A stretch of DNA of 64,000 nt from Flavobacterium sp. SH_e. GTDB lineage: Bacteria > Bacteroidota > Bacteroidia > Flavobacteriales > Flavobacteriaceae. A program made the translations under genes and the position numbers. The stretch is from positions 1,277,540-1,341,539 of the forward strand of contig NZ_JAOVZN010000006.1 in assembly GCF_025717045.1 (NCBI RefSeq). The letters run 5' to 3'. The notes below the pieces were generated by a model. That model was not told the origin of the DNA. It was given only the letters and a program-made list of their open reading frames with translations, and ran no database searches. How positions within the stretch are numbered: position 1 is the first letter of the stretch; each line of letters begins with the position of its first letter. This document shows, piece by piece, positions 15,988-25,303 of this stretch.

Positions 15988-17130
15988 TTAGATTTTTCCT
16001 GTTTTAGAAGACCATTTTACAACTCTCTTGTAAATTAATTGAAGATTGCCATCATCTTGTAATTGTAAAGTTGCTTCAGGATACTCAGAAGTATTACTTG
16101 TCCAAATGGTTTCTATAGCAGAAAATGGATTTTTGGCTCCTCTTAATGTTATATTCCCATTTGACTCAAAATAGCAAAATGCTTTACGATTATACTCTTT
16201 ATTTCCAACTTCCCAAATTATTTTGTTTTCAGTTAAATCCACTACCCGCAAAACACCTGGAGTAAATTCTAATGCATATCTTCCGCTAGGAGACTTTATT
16301 CGATCTTTCCAGGCAAGATCATAAATACTTTGACCGGATTTTAGAACCGAAACTATAGGAAAAGGATACCACCCATTTATAGATTTTTTATCAATTTCCG
16401 ATAAAAGAGTCATTTCATTTACTGCTCTTCCGTCTGTGGTAATGGAAGCGGGTATATAATAATGCATTATAGAAAGTGGGTCGTATGCACTATAATTTGT
16501 TTTATAATCAGGGTTTATGATCATTTCATCCACCTCTTCTTTACTATATTCGTTAAAGTAATTATATACTTTTGATAAATTCCATTTGATATTTGCATTG
16601 GGATTTGTTGTTTCATGAACTAAACCTAGCGCATGACCAAATTCATGTAAAACAGTTCTTCGTATAGAACTTTCATCTGCAGAAGTGAGTGGACCTAAAC
16701 GCATTGATTGACGTTCTAGATTAAAACCATAAGCAGAACTCATTCCTAATTCTGACCAGGCTCCATACTTTGTCCCACTTTCTCCAGCTCGATCAAAACC
16801 AATTCTGATATCTGCATATCCAGTAGAAACATACTCAAATTTCAGGTTGGCATAATTTAACCATTCACTTGCATGTTTTTTTGCTTTTTCTCGCTGCATT
16901 TCATTACCATCTAAAAATTTTATTTTAATAATTTGACCTGTTTGCCATCGAGGCCAAGTGATAATTGCTGAAGCTGGTTTAGAATTATCATTATTTTGTG
17001 GATTAATTAGATCAAAAGTACACATTGGCCCCTCATCAATCTTTGGTTGAATATTTTTTTCTGTTTTATCAGAAGTGCATGAATAGAATAAGCAAATTAG
17101 ACTTATGATAGAAAAAACTGATTTTTTCAT
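15988..17130 (-). CDS. Astacin-type (M12A) zinc metallopeptidase lipoprotein with B-lectin-like domain
   Basis: 380 residues. Lipoprotein signal (FSIISLICLFYSC) followed by TSDKTEKN. The catalytic domain, about 50-245, has the full astacin signature HEFGHALGLVHE and a Met-turn SIMHYY. The C-terminal region, about 255-378, has repeats resembling bulb-type mannose-binding lectin units (LQLQDDGNLQLIYKR, close to QxDxNxVxY; also SGRYALEFTPGVLRV). It is predicted to be an active, cell-anchored secreted protease that may bind glycans. It sits in opposite orientation inside the lipoprotein array and could process surface or extracellular proteins; the substrate is unknown. Confidence 0.88.
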   Translation of the reverse strand: MKKSVFSIISLICLFYSCTSDKTEKNIQPKIDEGPMCTFDLINPQNNDNSKPASAIITWPRWQTGQIIKIKFLDGNEMQREKAKKHASEWLNYANLKFEYVSTGYADIRIGFDRAGESGTKYGAWSELGMSSAYGFNLERQSMRLGPLTSADESSIRRTVLHEFGHALGLVHETTNPNANIKWNLSKVYNYFNEYSKEEVDEMIINPDYKTNYSAYDPLSIMHYYIPASITTDGRAVNEMTLLSEIDKKSINGWYPFPIVSVLKSGQSIYDLAWKDRIKSPSGRYALEFTPGVLRVVDLTENKIIWEVGNKEYNRKAFCYFESNGNITLRGAKNPFSAIETIWTSNTSEYPEATLQLQDDGNLQLIYKRVVKWSSKTGKI

Positions 17131-17292
17131 AAAATTTTGATTTAAGTGAAACGCAATTTTAATGAAAAATGAATGTTTAATTCCGCTCTGCTTTAAGGTA
17201 TGCCCTAATCTGTTATAAAAATGTCTTTTTGTGGAGTTTAAAGGAATAGAAAAACATTCCTTTTGTTATGAAACTTGTAATCAAAAAATGCT

Positions 17293-18093
17293 ATGAAAAA
17301 AATGTATTTCTTTCTATTATGCTGTTTAACTGTTTTAACCTCTTGTACTAAAGATGAGGAAAAAAGTTTTGAAAACAAATTGATCTTGCCTAAATCAATA
17401 ATTTATAAAGCCGAAAATGATTCATACACCAGAGTGACAAACTTGGTTTATGACGGTAATAAGATTTTAAATATTAGCAATAAAAATAAAAGGAATGATT
17501 ATCAGTATCAGGGCGATAAAATAGTAAAAGAAAAAATATACAGTTTTGAATCGGGAAAAGAGGTGAAAATTTCGGAAACATCATTTACTTATGTAAATGA
17601 TAAATTGATTGTTGTAGATAAAATTTCTAAGGGAAATCAATTTAAATATCTGTACTCTTACAATGAAGATGGAACCATTAAGAGAGAAATATATGAGGTT
17701 GATAGTAAAACAGGTAAGGAACTAAAAAGAAATGCAAATGAAATTTTAACTTTTACTGAAGGGAATTTGACAAAAATAGAATCCTATTATGAATATGATT
17801 CTATGAGTATTGTTGAAACTCATTTATACAGATACGATACAAGTAATAGTGCATTTAAAAATGTTTTAGGAATAAAATACTTAATGGGTGAAGCAAGTTT
17901 TGATAGTATAGGATCTTTTTCCCCAATAAATAATTTAGAAGGAGAAAGTCACTATACAACATATCAATTTAATTATACTATTAATGATTATGTCTGTAAT
18001 TTTAAATATGAATACAATAAAGAAGGTTATCCAACTAAAAAAACAATCTTTACATTGGATAATTTAAATGAAACAATTGAATATAAATACTAA
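17293..18093 (+). CDS. Surface-type lipoprotein, array paralogue 4
   Basis: 266 residues. Lipoprotein signal MKKMYFFLLCCLTVLTSC, then TKDEEKSFE, again acidic after the Cys. The family signature appears in diverged form as YDTSNSAFKNVLGIKYLM; the C-terminal unit YEYNKEGYPTKKTIF and the final IEYKY match the other members. It is separated from paralogues 1-3 by the metallopeptidase gene and followed by the terminator at 18117-18149. No exact -7 match was found upstream. The function is unknown. Confidence 0.82.
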   Translation: MKKMYFFLLCCLTVLTSCTKDEEKSFENKLILPKSIIYKAENDSYTRVTNLVYDGNKILNISNKNKRNDYQYQGDKIVKEKIYSFESGKEVKISETSFTYVNDKLIVVDKISKGNQFKYLYSYNEDGTIKREIYEVDSKTGKELKRNANEILTFTEGNLTKIESYYEYDSMSIVETHLYRYDTSNSAFKNVLGIKYLMGEASFDSIGSFSPINNLEGESHYTTYQFNYTINDYVCNFKYEYNKEGYPTKKTIFTLDNLNETIEYKY

Positions 18094-18116
18094 TTTGTGC
18101 AAGGTCCAAAACCATA

Positions 18117-18149
18117 AAAAACCAAATGCTTTTTGTATTTGGTTTTTTT
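18117..18149 (+). terminator. Terminator after lipoprotein paralogue 4
   Basis: AAACCAAAT and ATTTGGTTT pair around a 9-nt loop, followed by a T-run. Confidence 0.8.
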
Positions 18150-18190
18150 GTTGAATAAAATAACCGAAATTTGTTTAAAAACCCAAAGAA

Positions 18191-19150
18191 ATGCAATTTA
18201 GAACCCAGATTCCTATTTTTAAAAGTAATAATCCGATTGATTATAATTCGAAAGTACTTTCTATTGGTTCTTGTTTTGCAGAAAATATGGCGGAGAAATT
18301 CGATTATTTTAAATTTCAAAATGAAACAAATCCGTTTGGGATAATTTTTAATCCAGTATCAATTGAGAAATTATTTGATAGAGTTTCTAAACAGGAATTG
18401 TTTGAAGAAAAAGATGTTTTCTTTCATAATGAACGCTGGCATAGTTATGAAGTTCATTCTGATTTGAGTAATTCAGACCGACAAGAATTGTTGGAAACAC
18501 TTAACAAAGCAATTACCGAAACCTATAAACAAATCAAAGAAGCAACTCATATTATTATCACTTTCGGAACTTCTTGGATCTACAGAAATCTTGAAAAAGA
18601 CGAAATTGTAGCCAATTGCCATAAAGTGCCTCAAAAGCAATTTTCAAAAGAATTATTATCAGCAGAAGTAATTCAAAAAAGTATTCAAAATACAGTTAGC
18701 ACTATTCAGACTTTAAACCCAAATATTAATTTTATTTTCACTATTTCTCCAGTTCGTCATATCAAGGATGGATTTATAGAAAACCAATTAAGCAAATCGC
18801 ATTTATTTACAGCGCTTCATCAGGTTTTAAAAACTCATAATTCAAAACTAATAACTCATAATTATTTCCCTTCCTACGAAATCATGATGGACGAACTTCG
18901 TGATTATCGTTTTTATAACGAAGATATGCTTCATCCCAACCAAATTGCGATTGATTATATCTGGAAGCTTTTCAGCGAAAATAATGTTTCAGAAAACAGT
19001 ATTTCTGTAATGAAGGAAGTAGACGAAATCCAAAAAAGCCTGCGTCATAGGAGTTTTAACCCAGAATCAGAACAGCATAAAAAGTTCTTGGCTAATCTTC
19101 AACAGAAAATGAAAAAAGTTGAGGAAAAATGGCCTCATATTGTATTTTAG
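18191..19150 (+). CDS. GSCFA domain-containing protein
   Basis: 319 residues. The GSCFA domain, the family's naming motif, is seen in VLSIGSCFAENMAEKF near residue 20, followed by NPFGIIFNPVSIEKL, ITFGTSWIYRN, FIFTISPVRHIKDG and a late DMLHPN; these are block motifs of an SGNH-hydrolase-like fold (Ser, Asn, and Asp/His near the C terminus). The substrate is unknown. There is no signal peptide, so it is cytoplasmic. Residues about 215-225 (KTHNSKLITHN) are encoded by DNA matching the genome's intergenic ATAACTCATAATT microrepeat, which suggests a repeat inserted in frame. It is a lone gene between two lipoprotein paralogues. Confidence 0.9.
   Translation: MQFRTQIPIFKSNNPIDYNSKVLSIGSCFAENMAEKFDYFKFQNETNPFGIIFNPVSIEKLFDRVSKQELFEEKDVFFHNERWHSYEVHSDLSNSDRQELLETLNKAITETYKQIKEATHIIITFGTSWIYRNLEKDEIVANCHKVPQKQFSKELLSAEVIQKSIQNTVSTIQTLNPNINFIFTISPVRHIKDGFIENQLSKSHLFTALHQVLKTHNSKLITHNYFPSYEIMMDELRDYRFYNEDMLHPNQIAIDYIWKLFSENNVSENSISVMKEVDEIQKSLRHRSFNPESEQHKKFLANLQQKMKKVEEKWPHIVF
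18829..18862. repeat. ACTCATAATT microrepeat inside the GSCFA gene
   Basis: Two ACTCATAATT words separated by CAAAACTAATA in coding sequence. The same word is intergenic at 636-656 and 63203-63225. Confidence 0.5.
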
Positions 19151-19265
19151 TGTGTAAAAAAAACTTTTTTCACGTTTTGGTTTAAAAATATTTAAAACAA
19201 AAAATAAACAAATTGTTATGTTTTGATCTTAAAATTATGTTTATTTGTAATAAATATCTTTAAAT

Positions 19266-19991
19266 ATGATCAGAAAAATTACTTATTTGCTATGCATTTC
19301 GCTAATGATGTTAACATCTTGTTCAAGCGATGACAACTCTGCTCAGAATACTGAGACAAGCCGAGTACCGAAAAAACAAATTATTTCCAGTCTTAATAGT
19401 GATCCAGTGACTATTGATTTTGCTTTTGATGGGAATAAAATCGTTAGCAAAACGTATGCTAACAATTATGTTGTGAAATATACTTATACTGGGGATTTAA
19501 TAACAAAGATAGAGGCTTCGGATTTTACAGATGAGTATGCTTATACGGATGGAAAACTGACAACTTATTTGCGAAAACTTCCGGGACAAGACTACTATGA
19601 CAAATATTCTTATACCTATGAATCTAATGATGTTGTTTCATTTGTAGTAACTAAAATTACTATTTCCACTGGTGTGGAAGAAATCATTTCTGAAAAGAAT
19701 ATTTATACATTAAAAGATGGAAATATAATAAAATATGAAACTTCATATGCTACAACAGTCTATAAGTATGATAATAAAAATAGTCCGATGAGAAATGTTC
19801 TGGGTTTTAATAAAATCTTTCAGGAACAACCACAAATTAGCTCATCGGTTAATAATGTAATAAGCTATACGGTTACTTTGGCAAATAATTCTACTTATAC
19901 CAATGAGATAGCATATGCTTTTGATGAGAATAATTTTCCTAATGAAATGAATTATAAAGCAATATCTTTTGCATGTACATATTCTTATTAG
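19266..19991 (+). CDS. Surface-type lipoprotein, array paralogue 5
   Basis: 241 residues. Lipoprotein signal MIRKITYLLCISLMMLTSC, then SSDDNSAQN. Beta-unit repeats (FAFDGNKIVSKTY, YAYTDGKLTTYLRK) and the signature YDNKNSPMRNVLGFNKIF identify it as the fifth member of the array; the C-terminal unit is altered to FDENNFPNEMNY. It is followed by a strong terminator (20022-20056), so it is probably monocistronic. The function is unknown, as for the others. Confidence 0.82.
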   Translation: MIRKITYLLCISLMMLTSCSSDDNSAQNTETSRVPKKQIISSLNSDPVTIDFAFDGNKIVSKTYANNYVVKYTYTGDLITKIEASDFTDEYAYTDGKLTTYLRKLPGQDYYDKYSYTYESNDVVSFVVTKITISTGVEEIISEKNIYTLKDGNIIKYETSYATTVYKYDNKNSPMRNVLGFNKIFQEQPQISSSVNNVISYTVTLANNSTYTNEIAYAFDENNFPNEMNYKAISFACTYSY

Positions 19992-20021
19992 TAAAATATA
20001 TATAATCATATAGAAAATCTT

Positions 20022-20056
20022 AAAGCCAAATAATTTTATTGTTTGGCTTTTTTTAT
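20022..20056 (+). terminator. Terminator after lipoprotein paralogue 5
   Basis: AAAGCCAAA pairs with TTTGGCTTT around an 11-nt loop, followed by TTTTATT. The stem word is the same as at 15949-15987. Confidence 0.8.
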
Positions 20057-20203
20057 TGGTCTTAATAAATCAGTTTGCAATAAAATTTTAGAATAATTCC
20101 TCATAATTATGTAAATTGTTAAGGTTTAAATTTTACATTTTTGTAAAATGTATAACCCTGCTTTTTTCAGAAGCAATTTGAATCTAGAAGATTTTATTGA
20201 CGT

Positions 20204-23200
20204 ATGAATAAGAAACCCAGACATTTTTTTAAAAAAATCTTTCGTGTCCTATTATGGTGCGTGGTTTCTGTGGTTGCGCTATTATTACTTCTAATAATCT
20301 TAATTCAGGTTCCATCGGTTCAGAATTTCGTTAAAAATAAAGCCATAACTTATCTTCAGGATAAAATAAAGACCAAAGTTTCCTTAGATTATATTTCGAT
20401 AAAATTTCCAAAAGATGTAGTGCTGGAAGGTTTTTACTTTGAAGATCAAAAGAAAGATACTTTGCTGGCTGGTAAACGATTAGAAGTTGATGTTGATCTT
20501 TTTAAATTGGTAAGCAGCGAACTGGAAATCAATTCAGTTTCATTAGAAAACGTAAAAGCCAATATTTCAAGAAACAAAGATGGCGTTTTCAATTTCGATT
20601 ACATCATAAAAGCATTTGAATCTAAAGAACCGAAAGTAGAAGATCCGGAAGCTAAACCTTTCAAAATTTCTGTTGTAAAAGTCAATCTCGATCAAGTTAA
20701 TTTTAATTTTAAAGATGATTTTTCGAAAAATGATATTCGGGTAAACTTGACTCATTTTGATACTAAATTTAAAAAGTTTGATTTGGATCAAATGGATTTT
20801 AATATTCCAAATATCAATTTGAATGGATTGAAAGTGGTTTTAGATCAAGATGTTGTCGAGAAAATTGCTGAAGTTTCTGTTAAAACCGTTGACACTGTTT
20901 CAAAACGTCCAGATTTTAAACTGAAACTAGATAAAATAGCTTTGTCTAAAATCGATGTTTTATACGATAATAAAGATTCCAAATTAAATTCGGGCATTCG
21001 TTTAGGAAATTTAAATCTCGCCGTAAACGAAATTGATTTGAACAAACAGCTTTTAGATTTTGATACTTTCGAAGTAAAAAATCTTAGCGGAAATCTAAGA
21101 TTAGGCGCAAAAGACAAACAAATTCAAGCTCCAGATTTAGATACAACAGCCATAAAACAAGCAGGCTGGAAAGTAAAACTCAACGAAACCAATCTAGAAA
21201 ATATCGCTTTCAAATTTGACGATATGCAGTCAAAACCCAAAACAAAAGGTATTGATTATGCGCACTTGGATTTGAATAAATTCAACTTTAAAGCCGAAAA
21301 ATTGTATTACGGGAATGATACCATTTCTGGAAATATCAAAACATTGACCGTAAACGAAAAAAGCGGTTTGCAGATTCAAGCTTTAAAAACAGATTTCTTT
21401 TATGGTCCAAAAAACGCCTCGTTAGAAAATCTGTATTTAAAAACGCCACAAACTCTTGTTCAGGATAAAGTTAAGGCGCAATATAAATCACTAGAATCGC
21501 TTCAAAAAGATTTAGGAAATCTTGCTATTGATGCCAATTTGAAACAGTCAAAAATTGGTTTCAAAGATATTTTATTGTTTGTTCCTGATTTGCAGAAAAC
21601 CAATCCGTTTAAAAGTAACCCAAATGCGATTTTGTATGTGGACAGTCGCGTGAGCGGAAAAGTAAAAGATTTGAATATTTCGAAATTTGAAATGAGCGGA
21701 ATCGGTTCTACAAAAGTTTCCCTTTCGGGGAAAATTGCCGGACTTCCTGATGCTCAAAAAGCTTATTATGATCTGAATATCAAGAAGATTTCAAGTACTT
21801 CAAAAGACATCAATATGTTTGTGCCTGTGGGAACAATTCCGAAAAGCATTCAGTTGCCTTCACAATTAAGCTTACAAGGAAAATTTAAAGGTTCGGTACA
21901 GAATTTCAAAACCAATTTAACTTTAAACAGCAGTTTCGGAAATGCAAAAGTAGATGCTTTATTTGATCAGCGAATCAAGAAAAAAGAAAAATACGATGCA
22001 GACGTTTCTTTACAGGAATTCGATTTGGGACGATTAATTAAAAACGATTCAATCGGAAAAATTACGCTTAAAGCGAAAGTCAAAGGGAATGGTTTAGATC
22101 CAAAAACCGCAAATGCAGCGATTGATGGTTTAGTACAGAAAGCGGTTTTTAATCGATACACTTATCGAGATTTGGTTTTAAAAGGAAATATAGAAAATGG
22201 TTCTTTCGCAGTAAAATCTGGGATGAAAGATCCAAATTTGAATTTTGATTTAATTGCAAGCGGAGATACAAAAGAAAAATATCCAACTGTAAAATTAAAA
22301 CTGAATTTAGATATTGCCGATTTAGAAAAGTTGAATCTTCATGCAGGACCAATGAAACTTCGTGGAAATGTCGATGCCGATATTACCAACAGTAATCCAG
22401 ATTTTCTAAACGGGAAAGTATTTTTATCCAACATTCAGATTTTACAAGATGTTGAGCCAATTGTTTTGGATTCGATTCGTGTTTTGGCTTTCGCAGATAA
22501 AGACAGTAATTCTATTAAAATTTCGTCTCAATTTCTAAAAGCAGAAGTGACTGGAAAATACAAACTGACGACTTTGGCAAATTCAGTTCAAAAGTCATTG
22601 TCGAAATATATCAATCTTAAAAATCCGAAAGTTAATGCAGAATCAGATGAGCAAAGATTGGCGTTTATGTTGAAAGTTGATAATGATCCAGTGCTTTTTA
22701 AATTGTTGCCAAAACTTACGGGTTTAGAGCCTTTTACAATCAATGGGAAATACAATAATCAGACTGATTCCTTAGAAGTAAAAGGGACGATTCCGAGAAT
22801 TGTTTACGCGAATAACACTATTTCTGACGGAAGAATCAATATAGAGGCTAAAGAAAATGCTTTAGAATATTCCGTTTCTGTTGCTACAATTGAAAGCGGT
22901 TCTTTAAAAATTCCGTTTACAAGTTTAAGTGGAGAAGTTCAAAATAATATTTTGACGTATGCGCTTGAAGTTCAAGATGCAAAACAAAAACAGCAGTATT
23001 TTATTGCAGGTGAATTTAAAGCAGAAGATTCTAAAAATATAGTAAAACTGGATTCTGAAAACTTCATTTTAAATTATGACAACTGGAATGTCGATCCAGA
23101 AAACTCAATTGAATTTGGAGGAAAAAGACTGTATGTCAATAAATTCAATTTGAATAATAACGGAAATGAATTAAAAGTACAATCGCAAGGAAATCAAGAT

Positions 23201-25303
23201 AATGCGCCGTTACAAATCGACTTTGTAAACTTCAAAATTGAAACCATTATGAACATGGTTAAAAAAGACGAGTTGCTAATGCAAGGTTTGATAAACGGAA
23301 ATGCTTTGGTTGAAAATGTAATGACAAATCCAACTTTTACATCAGATTTAAAAATAGATGATTTTACTTTTAAAGGATCAAAAGTTGGTGATTTAGAAAT
23401 AAAAGTTGACAATAAAACTGCCAATACGCTTGCCGCGAACGTAGCTTTGAGCGACGAAGGAAATGATCTAAAACTGACAGGAGATTATCAATTAGATGCT
23501 GGAAATTTTGATTTTGATGTTGTAATTAACAAACTGTACATCAAAAGTATTCAGGGGTTCAGTATGGGAAATATTACCGAAGGTCAAGGCTTTTTATCTG
23601 GAAATTTTAAATTGACAGGAAATACTTCTGCTCCAAAAATTAATGGAGAATTAAACTTTAATGACGCTGGTTTTAGAGTAACGCAACTGAATTCCTATTT
23701 TAAAACTAAAAACGAAAAAATTACTTTCAATAACGAAACCATTTCATTTGATAAATTCTCTCTTTTCGATGAAAATGACAATGAATTATATGTAAATGGA
23801 ACGATTCAATCTCCTGATTTTGTTAAATACAATTTTAATCTGGTTGTTGAAGCAAACGATTTTAGAGCAATTCATTCAAAAGCAAAAGACAATGATTTGT
23901 TTTATGGCGATTTGTTTTTGGATACAAAACTGAATATTAAAGGAAATCTAGATAGTCCAGTTGTTGATGGAACGCTTAAAATCAATAAAGAAACCAAATT
24001 TACAGTTGTAATGCCTCAATCAGATCCTTCAATTGCAGACCGTGAAGGAATTGTAGAGTTTGTTGACGAAGACAATATGTACCTCAAACAAACAGTTGAT
24101 CTTCAGAATAAATTAGATCAATCCGAATTAAAAGGAATGGACGTTAACGTTGCCATTACGATTGATAAAGAGGCTGAATTGACGCTGCTGATTGATAAAG
24201 CAAATGGCGATTATTTAAATTTGAAAGGAGAAGCAGAATTAGTTGGAGGAATTGATAAATCTGGAAAAACAACTTTGACTGGAAAATATGAGTTTTCGGA
24301 TGGTGCTTATCAAATGAATTTTAACGGAATCAAAAGAAAATTTGATATTCAAAAAGGAAGTTTTATTACCTGGAATGGTGAACCGACTATGGCAAACGTA
24401 AGCATTACGGCTATATATAAGGTTGATGCAGCACCAATTGATTTACTTGGAAAACAATTACAAAGTGAGACTCAGGCGGTTCAAAACACTTACAAACAAA
24501 AACTTCCGTTTCAGACTTTATTGAAAATGAACGGCGAGTTGATGAAGCCTGAAATTTCATTTGGAATTGTATTGCCAGATGGAAATTATAATGTTTCTAC
24601 AGATGTGGTTACAATGACGCAAACCAAGTTGAAACAATTAGAACAAGATCCTGCAGAATTGAATAAACAGGTTTTTGCGCTTCTATTATTAAATCGTTTT
24701 GTGGGCGAAAATCCATTTGCGAGTCAAAGTGGAGGCATAAGTGCTGAAACAATGGCAAGACAAAGTGTGAGCAAAATACTTTCTCAGCAACTGAATAATT
24801 TAGCGGGAGAATTAATTACAGGATTTGAAGTCAATTTTGATTTGGAATCGTCTGAAGATTATACTTCTGGAACCATGCAAAACAGAACCGATCTGAATGT
24901 GGAGGTTTCAAAAAAACTGTTGGATGACAGATTAAAAGTAACTGTTGGAAGCAGTTTTGGAGTAGAAGGCGCGGAGCGAGCCAATGAAGAAAGTACCAAT
25001 ATTGCCGGAGATGTCGCTTTGGATTATCAATTAACGAAAGACGGCCGTTATATGGTTCGTGCTTACAGAAAAAATCAGTATCAGGTGGCAGTCGAAGGGC
25101 AGGTTATAGAAACGGGTGTCGCTTTTATTATCACAATGAGTTACAATAAATTCAGAGAACTTTTCCATCGCACTGAAAAAGAAAAAGAATTGATAAGAGA
25201 GGAAAAACTTCGAAAAGAAAAAGAAAAACAGAAAAAAAAGGAAGATAAAGAGAAGGAGAAATTGCAGGAAAATCAAATTGAAAGGAATGAACAAAAAACA
25301 TAA
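20204..25303 (+). CDS. tamB: Translocation and assembly module inner-membrane component TamB
   Basis: 1699 residues. N-terminal signal-anchor helix (about 14-36), a very long repetitive beta-rich body (a DUF490/AsmA-like groove that would span the periplasm), and the TamB C-terminal domain from about 1250 (GIVEFVDEDNMYLKQT, then the TMTQTKLKQLEQDPAELNKQ region). It ends in a highly charged Lys/Glu tail of about 60 residues. TamB proteins work with a TamA/TamL barrel in outer-membrane protein insertion or lipid transport. The tamL gene overlaps its 3' end by 17 bp, so the two are coupled. The longer-than-E. coli length is usual in Bacteroidota. Confidence 0.95.
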   Translation: MNKKPRHFFKKIFRVLLWCVVSVVALLLLLIILIQVPSVQNFVKNKAITYLQDKIKTKVSLDYISIKFPKDVVLEGFYFEDQKKDTLLAGKRLEVDVDLFKLVSSELEINSVSLENVKANISRNKDGVFNFDYIIKAFESKEPKVEDPEAKPFKISVVKVNLDQVNFNFKDDFSKNDIRVNLTHFDTKFKKFDLDQMDFNIPNINLNGLKVVLDQDVVEKIAEVSVKTVDTVSKRPDFKLKLDKIALSKIDVLYDNKDSKLNSGIRLGNLNLAVNEIDLNKQLLDFDTFEVKNLSGNLRLGAKDKQIQAPDLDTTAIKQAGWKVKLNETNLENIAFKFDDMQSKPKTKGIDYAHLDLNKFNFKAEKLYYGNDTISGNIKTLTVNEKSGLQIQALKTDFFYGPKNASLENLYLKTPQTLVQDKVKAQYKSLESLQKDLGNLAIDANLKQSKIGFKDILLFVPDLQKTNPFKSNPNAILYVDSRVSGKVKDLNISKFEMSGIGSTKVSLSGKIAGLPDAQKAYYDLNIKKISSTSKDINMFVPVGTIPKSIQLPSQLSLQGKFKGSVQNFKTNLTLNSSFGNAKVDALFDQRIKKKEKYDADVSLQEFDLGRLIKNDSIGKITLKAKVKGNGLDPKTANAAIDGLVQKAVFNRYTYRDLVLKGNIENGSFAVKSGMKDPNLNFDLIASGDTKEKYPTVKLKLNLDIADLEKLNLHAGPMKLRGNVDADITNSNPDFLNGKVFLSNIQILQDVEPIVLDSIRVLAFADKDSNSIKISSQFLKAEVTGKYKLTTLANSVQKSLSKYINLKNPKVNAESDEQRLAFMLKVDNDPVLFKLLPKLTGLEPFTINGKYNNQTDSLEVKGTIPRIVYANNTISDGRINIEAKENALEYSVSVATIESGSLKIPFTSLSGEVQNNILTYALEVQDAKQKQQYFIAGEFKAEDSKNIVKLDSENFILNYDNWNVDPENSIEFGGKRLYVNKFNLNNNGNELKVQSQGNQDNAPLQIDFVNFKIETIMNMVKKDELLMQGLINGNALVENVMTNPTFTSDLKIDDFTFKGSKVGDLEIKVDNKTANTLAANVALSDEGNDLKLTGDYQLDAGNFDFDVVINKLYIKSIQGFSMGNITEGQGFLSGNFKLTGNTSAPKINGELNFNDAGFRVTQLNSYFKTKNEKITFNNETISFDKFSLFDENDNELYVNGTIQSPDFVKYNFNLVVEANDFRAIHSKAKDNDLFYGDLFLDTKLNIKGNLDSPVVDGTLKINKETKFTVVMPQSDPSIADREGIVEFVDEDNMYLKQTVDLQNKLDQSELKGMDVNVAITIDKEAELTLLIDKANGDYLNLKGEAELVGGIDKSGKTTLTGKYEFSDGAYQMNFNGIKRKFDIQKGSFITWNGEPTMANVSITAIYKVDAAPIDLLGKQLQSETQAVQNTYKQKLPFQTLLKMNGELMKPEISFGIVLPDGNYNVSTDVVTMTQTKLKQLEQDPAELNKQVFALLLLNRFVGENPFASQSGGISAETMARQSVSKILSQQLNNLAGELITGFEVNFDLESSEDYTSGTMQNRTDLNVEVSKKLLDDRLKVTVGSSFGVEGAERANEESTNIAGDVALDYQLTKDGRYMVRAYRKNQYQVAVEGQVIETGVAFIITMSYNKFRELFHRTEKEKELIREEKLRKEKEKQKKKEDKEKEKLQENQIERNEQKT

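Noticed and set aside
25278..25286. TTG start for tamL
   Set aside because: ATG three codons later at 25287 gives a normal lipoprotein signal; TTG is unlikely here.
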